From NCBI GenBank assembly GCA_027030245.1, contig JALVFE010000016.1, forward strand, positions 1 to 64,000: DNA of 64,000 nucleotides. Direction: 5' to 3'. Below, piece after piece: positions 59,159 to 64,000 of this stretch. Every line of letters begins with the position of its first letter. Position 1 is the first letter of the stretch. The DNA is from Melioribacteraceae bacterium (GTDB lineage: Bacteria > Bacteroidota > Ignavibacteria > Ignavibacteriales > Melioribacteraceae). The notes beneath the pieces are model-generated. The model saw only the letters and a list, made by a program, of their open reading frames with translations. It searched no databases and had not been told where the DNA came from. A program made the translations under genes and the position numbers.

Positions 59159-60814
59159 CTATTTAGCCAAAATCATCTTGTAAACATTGCTTGATTTTTT
59201 ACCGGCAACTTCGTAGAAATATATTCCCGAAGGCAAGTCGGCTCCGTTAAATTCGAATGAGTGTAAGCCCTCGTTCAAATAGCCTTCGTGAAGAAGCGCA
59301 ACCGTGTTACCGACTAAATCGTATACCACAATTTTATATTCGCCTGGAATGAGAACGTTTACCTTAATTGTAGTAAGCGGATTGAAAGGATTGGGATAGT
59401 TTTGTTCGACCAAAAAATCTTTATGCTCGGCTTGTCCTACTTTAACTGTCGGCGAAAAACTAACCGTTTGGTCAACATTAATTTGTTTAATTCTGTAAAA
59501 TACAATTTTAGAATTATCCTCTTTGTAATCGGAATAGTAGTATGATTTCCCGGGTTCGTTTTCCGCATCAACTTCGTAAATTTTTGTAAATTCCCTGCCA
59601 TCGGGAGATTTTTCCAATATAAAAGTATTGGCAAAGCTGTATTCCGTTTCTTTCCATTCGATTGTATTATAAGATTCGGAAATTGAAACATTTAAATCCG
59701 GAACGGTTGAGAAAATAGGAGCGTCCGAACGCCTTTGCTGTATTCCGCCAAACGAAATTTTTGCATTTTCCCGGGATAAACTCAATTCGTTAAAATCGCG
59801 GTCGAAATTCAAATCGAGCAACACTTCCGAACTATCGGCAGCATAATGCAAAAAATGTTTGCCTAAAAATGAATTTTCGAGCCGGTTACCGAAATCCCAA
59901 ATTTTCAGTAAATCTATAAAGAACCTGCCTTCCGGGTTAGAATTGAGAAATTCAACTGCTAATGTTTTGGGAGTTTGGGAAAATTCATTCTCAAATTCAC
60001 AATACTTTACATCATTTACAAAGACGGAAGTTTTCTCGGATTCTTTATCGGTTAAAACGGTGAAATGATACCAAGCTTTCTTTGATATGAAACAATTGTT
60101 GAAAAATACGGCATCCGGGTTTCCCGATATTTCCAAAGATTGAAACTTATTTACCGATAACCCAAAAATCATCTCTTCCGATTCCGGGATAATTACTTTG
60201 AAAAATTCGTTTACGGGTGAATCGAACTTTGCCCAGAATTCGGTCAACAAACGATTCGTATTTTCAATACCTGTTAATGTAATCAGAAAATTCGAATTTG
60301 CATCGAACCGGATTAACTTTCCCGCCGGTTTTTGAGTTTGATAAGTTTTAACTTCAACCGTATTTTCATATTTAACAATCTTTTGCGAAAGCAAATCCGG
60401 TGACTGCGTTTTTTCCCGGGTATACGAAACTATTTCGAAAGTTGTTTCTTTTCTAATTCCGCTTACGTTTAAGATAATTTGAAATTTATGCGAGTCCTCG
60501 TTTGGAAATTCTTCTTTGGTAATAAAAAATTCAAATTCCGGATTTCCGTTTTCACTGTTAATCGATTTCTTAAAGGGTATTGTTTTTTCTTCTTCAAAAG
60601 TTCTTAAAAAGACCGAAGTGATTTTAGCATTGCCGCTCGGATTAATATTGAAAAACAGCGTATCGATATCCGGGGGAAATTCCAAAACGGAAGAGATTTG
60701 GAACGGCTGACCGCTCCGCACCAACGAAGGTTTGTATATCTTCAAAGTTTTACCGGTTTGGGTTGCGTAAAGCAAAACCGGTAGTAACAATATGTAAAAA
60801 ACAATCTTTTTCAT
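59159..60814 (-). CDS. Secreted LamG-like protein with T9SS C-terminal sorting tail
   Basis: A 551-aa exported protein: signal peptide at 1-17 (MKKIVFYILLLPVLLYA), a concanavalin/LamG-like beta domain (about 140-345), a fibronectin-like segment (about 370-460) and a C-terminal sorting domain (about 470-551) with NYPNPFNPLTTIKVNV and the end SNVYKMILAK. That tail directs export by the type IX secretion system and is cut or anchored at the surface. It may bind sugars or a matrix; the function is not known. Confidence 0.88.
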   Translation of the reverse strand: MKKIVFYILLLPVLLYATQTGKTLKIYKPSLVRSGQPFQISSVLEFPPDIDTLFFNINPSGNAKITSVFLRTFEEEKTIPFKKSINSENGNPEFEFFITKEEFPNEDSHKFQIILNVSGIRKETTFEIVSYTREKTQSPDLLSQKIVKYENTVEVKTYQTQKPAGKLIRFDANSNFLITLTGIENTNRLLTEFWAKFDSPVNEFFKVIIPESEEMIFGLSVNKFQSLEISGNPDAVFFNNCFISKKAWYHFTVLTDKESEKTSVFVNDVKYCEFENEFSQTPKTLAVEFLNSNPEGRFFIDLLKIWDFGNRLENSFLGKHFLHYAADSSEVLLDLNFDRDFNELSLSRENAKISFGGIQQRRSDAPIFSTVPDLNVSISESYNTIEWKETEYSFANTFILEKSPDGREFTKIYEVDAENEPGKSYYYSDYKEDNSKIVFYRIKQINVDQTVSFSPTVKVGQAEHKDFLVEQNYPNPFNPLTTIKVNVLIPGEYKIVVYDLVGNTVALLHEGYLNEGLHSFEFNGADLPSGIYFYEVAGKKSSNVYKMILAK

Positions 60815-60925
60815 TATGTCAAAGACATATTTTCGATTGTAATCTAATCAATCGGAAGGATAAATTCAACACTTTTAAATACGGAAAATTTGCAATGGGA
60901 ATTCACAAAAACTAGGGATTTGATG

Positions 60926-62173
60926 CTAAGCTACTTTTGATAAAATATCCACATTTGCGCTTATTACAACCGTAGAGAAATCTTCAAGGTTTAAGGATTT
61001 GCGCGAGAACTCCAAAATATCTTGCGGGGAAATGGAATCAATTTCAGAAACTATTTCTTCAATCGTTTTCACTCTTCCGTAATACGAAAGCGAATGCGCC
61101 AGCCTTTGCATTCTGTTCGTAAGACTTTCGGACGATAAAATATACGAACCTTTCAAATATTCTTTTGCTCTTTTCAACTCGTCAGCTTTCAAGCCGTTAT
61201 TCTTAAGCGATTCGATTTCTTTATAGATAAGTTCAAGAGCCAAAGGAAATTTTTTCTCGTTTGTAGAAAGATAGATTCCGAATGCCGAAGTCTCAAAATA
61301 CGAATTAATGAATGAATTTATCTGATAGGCTATTCCGTTTTCTTCCCGCAGGGTTTGGAATAATTTGGAACCGCTACCTTCGCCCAAAAGTATGGAGAGA
61401 AGTCGCGCCACAATTCTTTTTTTACTGCTGTATCCGTCAACCGGTTTGCCTAAAATCAAATGTGATTGTTTGATATCTTTACGGATGTGAAATTTTTGGG
61501 AGATTGAACCGCCGAACAAATCTTTTTGAGGCAAGCCGGAATTTCGAAAATCCCGCAGATATTTTTCAACGGAACCTTTGATTTTCTCAATGGGAATATC
61601 ACCTACAACGGAAATAATCAAATTCCCGGCGCCGTAAAATTTATTTATAAAATCAAAAAGATTTTTCCTGCGTAAAGATTTTACGGAATCTTTTGTTCCC
61701 AAGATAGGAAAAGCCAAGCGGTTTCCTTTAAATATTAATGATTCGAATTCATCGTAAATTAAATCTTCGGGAGAATCTTGTGTATCGGAGATTTCATCGT
61801 AAACCACACCTTTTTCTTTTTCAATATCTTCGGTACGAAAAGCCGGATTTTTCACTATGTCCACAAGCACTTCGAAAGTTTTATCAAAATTTCCGTTTAT
61901 TCCGTGAGCGTAAAAACAAGTATATTCTTTCGTAGTAAAAGCATTCAGGTAACCGCCTAAAGATTCTATTTCCGTTGTAATTCTTTTTGCGTTTCTGTTT
62001 CCTGTGCCTTTGAAAATCATATGTTCCACAAAATGCGCAATACCGTTAATGTTTTCTTCGTTTCTTGTTCCTACATTGAACCAAAAACCGATTGCAAACG
62101 ATGCGGCGCCGGGCAACCGCTCCGTTACAATTTTCAATCCGTTCGGGAATTGTAAGTAATCGTATTTTTCCAT
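60926..62173 (-). CDS. M16-family zinc peptidase
   Basis: A 415-aa pitrilysin-type peptidase. The inverted zinc motif is HFVEH (47-51) with the third ligand Glu127 in KGVVYDEI, 76 residues downstream, as expected. The C-terminal partner half (about 165-340) lacks a zinc site, as in M16 family members that work as one chain or as alpha/beta pairs. There is no signal peptide. It follows an aminotransferase gene by 64 bases on the same strand. Typical roles are oligopeptide or signal-peptide clearance. Confidence 0.93.
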   Translation of the reverse strand: MEKYDYLQFPNGLKIVTERLPGAASFAIGFWFNVGTRNEENINGIAHFVEHMIFKGTGNRNAKRITTEIESLGGYLNAFTTKEYTCFYAHGINGNFDKTFEVLVDIVKNPAFRTEDIEKEKGVVYDEISDTQDSPEDLIYDEFESLIFKGNRLAFPILGTKDSVKSLRRKNLFDFINKFYGAGNLIISVVGDIPIEKIKGSVEKYLRDFRNSGLPQKDLFGGSISQKFHIRKDIKQSHLILGKPVDGYSSKKRIVARLLSILLGEGSGSKLFQTLREENGIAYQINSFINSYFETSAFGIYLSTNEKKFPLALELIYKEIESLKNNGLKADELKRAKEYLKGSYILSSESLTNRMQRLAHSLSYYGRVKTIEEIVSEIDSISPQDILEFSRKSLNLEDFSTVVISANVDILSKVA

Positions 62174-62237
62174 AAACCAGAAAATCAGTTAAGTAAATTA
62201 ATCAGCTTGCAAAACTACAAATTAAACTTTGCAAAAA

Positions 62238-63449
62238 CTACTTTTCGTATTTTTCCACATAATCGGCAAAAAAGTTACCGATACGCTCGTAAGCTTTCGT
62301 AAGGATTTCTTCATTTGGCAAAAATACGATTCTGAAATGCTGTGTTCCGGGAACTTGACCGAATCCGCTTCCGGGTACAACCACCACGCCGGTTTCTTTA
62401 ATCAATTCGGCAACAAAATGATTATCGGAATTCTTTATATGCAAACGGGGGAAAGCATAAAATGCACCGCGCGGAATTTCGCAAGTGATACCCGGAATAT
62501 CGTTTAACATTTTCACGGTAAGATCTCTGCGGCGAACCAATTTTTCCATTACGGTTTTAAGATGACTTTGGTCTCCGTCAAGAGCAACCGGAATTGAGTA
62601 CTGAATAGGATGATTTGCCGATAAACGCGATCTTAAAATTTTATTAATCGCTTCGATGTAATCCGAAAGAACTTCCCGGTTTCCGCTCATAATTCCCCAA
62701 CCGATTCTGAATCCCGGCGCAAGGTAATTTTTAGATAATCCGCCGAAAGTAATGACGGGAACTTCGGAGTTTAACGATGCAATGGAAACGTGAGTTTCAC
62801 CGTCCATCAATAACTTATCATAAATTTCATCGGCAAAAATTACAAGATTATGTTCCAATGCCAAATCAACTATTTCGCGTAACGTTTCGGCAGTACTGTT
62901 CGAACCCGTTGGATTATTCGGATTAATTAATATTATGGCTTTTGTTTTATCGTTTATTTTCTTCCGGATATCGTCAACATCGGGCTGCCAGCCATTGCTT
63001 TCATCGAGATAGTAAGGATTTTCGACCATTTGTAATTTGCTTTGAATTGCGGTATACAACGGGTAACCCGGTGTTGGAGTAAGAATGTTTTCGCCTTGAT
63101 TAACCAAAGCGGTTAAACAAATATCTATTGCTTCGCTTGCGCCTGTTGTAACAAATATATCTTGAATGTTTTTAATGCCTTTGCGTTCCGCTTCCCTTCT
63201 AATCGATTCGCGCGCTTCCTCAATCCCCGAAGACGGACCGTAGCCGTTTTTATTTTCCAACATTGCTTTGTAACTTGCTTCAATCATCGGGCGAGGAGTT
63301 TCAAAATCGTAAATATTCGGATCTCCGATATTCAAATACAACATTTCTTTTCCCGACTTTGCAACTTCGTCGGCTATCAGTAAAACGTCTCTAACGGCAT
63401 AAGTAATGTTTCTTGTTCTCTCGGCTGCTTTAATTTCTTTCATGTTCAT
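62238..63449 (-). CDS. PLP-dependent aminotransferase (class I/II, alanine-type)
   Basis: A 403-aa fold-type I aminotransferase. Visible are the substrate/PLP segment INPNNPTGS (175-183), Asp207 and Tyr210 in IFADEIYDKL, and the Schiff-base Lys240 in FGGLSKNYLAPGFRIGW. Length and the APGFRIGW motif fit alanine or aspartate type enzymes. ATG at 63449 follows GAGGTAAC; a second ATG is two codons on. Upstream is the end of a PEP/pyruvate-binding protein; pyruvate could be a shared metabolite. Confidence 0.93.
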   Translation of the reverse strand: MNMKEIKAAERTRNITYAVRDVLLIADEVAKSGKEMLYLNIGDPNIYDFETPRPMIEASYKAMLENKNGYGPSSGIEEARESIRREAERKGIKNIQDIFVTTGASEAIDICLTALVNQGENILTPTPGYPLYTAIQSKLQMVENPYYLDESNGWQPDVDDIRKKINDKTKAIILINPNNPTGSNSTAETLREIVDLALEHNLVIFADEIYDKLLMDGETHVSIASLNSEVPVITFGGLSKNYLAPGFRIGWGIMSGNREVLSDYIEAINKILRSRLSANHPIQYSIPVALDGDQSHLKTVMEKLVRRRDLTVKMLNDIPGITCEIPRGAFYAFPRLHIKNSDNHFVAELIKETGVVVVPGSGFGQVPGTQHFRIVFLPNEEILTKAYERIGNFFADYVEKYEK

Positions 63450-63469
63450 TGTTACCTCGTAATTTAAAC

Positions 63470-64000
63470 TTATTTGTTGTTATTACCGGTTTGCGGTTTA
63501 ATTATAATTCCGTGATTTTTTCTACCGTTGATTTTGATTATCAACGGATTATTAAAACTTAAATGTTTTGTGAAAGTTTTTCTATCCACCGGTTCTATGC
63601 TTTCCAACCAATCCCAATCGAGAAACGAATTGTTATTTAATGTATGAACCGTAAAATATCCTACCATCAAAGATGTAATATTATGAAAAAAATGAGTTCC
63701 TTGCGAAGGTTGAACACTCATATCTTCGAAATCCGTTTCAACAATAACTTTGGCGCCGGATATATTTTCCCAAACAACAGGTATACCGAGCCAAGGATCG
63801 AGCGAACCCCATCGCCCCATTCCAATCAGTAGATACGGACGGTTTTGCTGATTCAACATTGTGTTGTATTGACTTATTTCGGTTGCCGCTTCCCTGCTTT
63901 TTGCCCTTTTGAATGTTTGGCGGTCAATTAATACGATGTCGTGAATATCGTTCATTACACCATGACCTAAAACCTGATCGCTTTCGCATAATAATTGCGA
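63470..64000 (-). CDS. PEP/pyruvate-binding-type protein, C-terminal part (5' end outside window)
   Basis: The frame is open to the window edge at 64000, so only about 176 C-terminal residues are seen. The segments YLLIGMGRWGSLDPWLGIPV and GVMNDIHDIVLIDRQTFKRA, then THFFHNITSLMVGYFTVHTL, match the end of large Bacteroidota proteins annotated as PEP/pyruvate-binding-domain proteins. The activity cannot be judged from this part. It ends with a basic tail. Confidence 0.75.
   Translation of the reverse strand, partial: SQLLCESDQVLGHGVMNDIHDIVLIDRQTFKRAKSREAATEISQYNTMLNQQNRPYLLIGMGRWGSLDPWLGIPVVWENISGAKVIVETDFEDMSVQPSQGTHFFHNITSLMVGYFTVHTLNNNSFLDWDWLESIEPVDRKTFTKHLSFNNPLIIKINGRKNHGIIIKPQTGNNNK

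Noticed and set aside
1-64000. CRISPR arrays, rRNA genes, prophage or insertion sequences
   Set aside because: No regularly spaced identical repeats with unique spacers, no rRNA-like segments and no transposase or phage proteins were seen.

Overview
The window reads as chromosomal DNA of an AT-rich member of the Bacteroidota/Chlorobiota/Ignavibacteriota group, most likely an Ignavibacteria-type organism. The evidence is a secreted protein ending in a type IX secretion sorting tail (NYPNPFNP motif), a short primary sigma factor without region 1.1, an L17 protein with an added helix-hairpin-helix tail, and two EutN/CcmL microcompartment vertex proteins. No rRNA, CRISPR array, transposase or phage gene was found.

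Layout: (1) 1-1616 has no believable gene and holds hairpin-rich intergenic repeats, including a 210-bp module present twice at about 98% identity. (2) 1617-13665 is a metabolic and accessory stretch: B12-dependent ribonucleotide reductase, 4-alpha-glucanotransferase, a TerB-like protein, a restriction-modification pair whose nuclease gene is frameshifted at a run of nine T, acyl-CoA synthetase, an HGSNAT-like acyltransferase and a YqaA-type membrane protein. (3) 13772-23706, minus strand: transketolase, an unknown membrane protein, fumarase, then a compact gene string GAF/GGDEF protein > deoB > 49-aa ORF > PIN protein > eutN-like > eutN-like > rpoD > NlpC/P60 lipoprotein. (4) 23836-55761, minus strand: about 32 kb of almost uninterrupted gene-expression genes. 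In transcription order: tRNA-Tyr, tRNA-Gly, tRNA-Thr, rpmG, tRNA-Trp, secE, nusG, rplKAJL, rpoBC, rpsL, rpsG, fusA, tuf, the S10, spc and alpha clusters (with tRNA-Gln inside spc), secY, map, infA, rpmJ, rpsMKD, rpoA, rplQ, and finally engB. (5) 55954-64000, minus strand: alpha/beta hydrolase, a small lipoprotein, ComM-like AAA protein, T9SS-sorted LamG protein, M16 peptidase, PLP aminotransferase and the C-terminal end of a PEP/pyruvate-binding protein that runs off the window.

The large cluster joins the usually separate secE-rpoBC, str, S10, spc and alpha operons head to tail, so RNA polymerase subunits, elongation factors, ribosomal proteins, the Sec channel and four to five tRNAs can be co-transcribed. 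Hairpins at rplL/rpoB, rpoC/rpsL, tuf/rpsJ and rplQ/engB are the likely points where output is split. The leads I consider most worth following are the frameshifted nuclease gene, the structured RNA leaders of nrdJ and engB, and the orphan microcompartment vertex pair beside a PIN protein inside the deoB-rpoD gene string.
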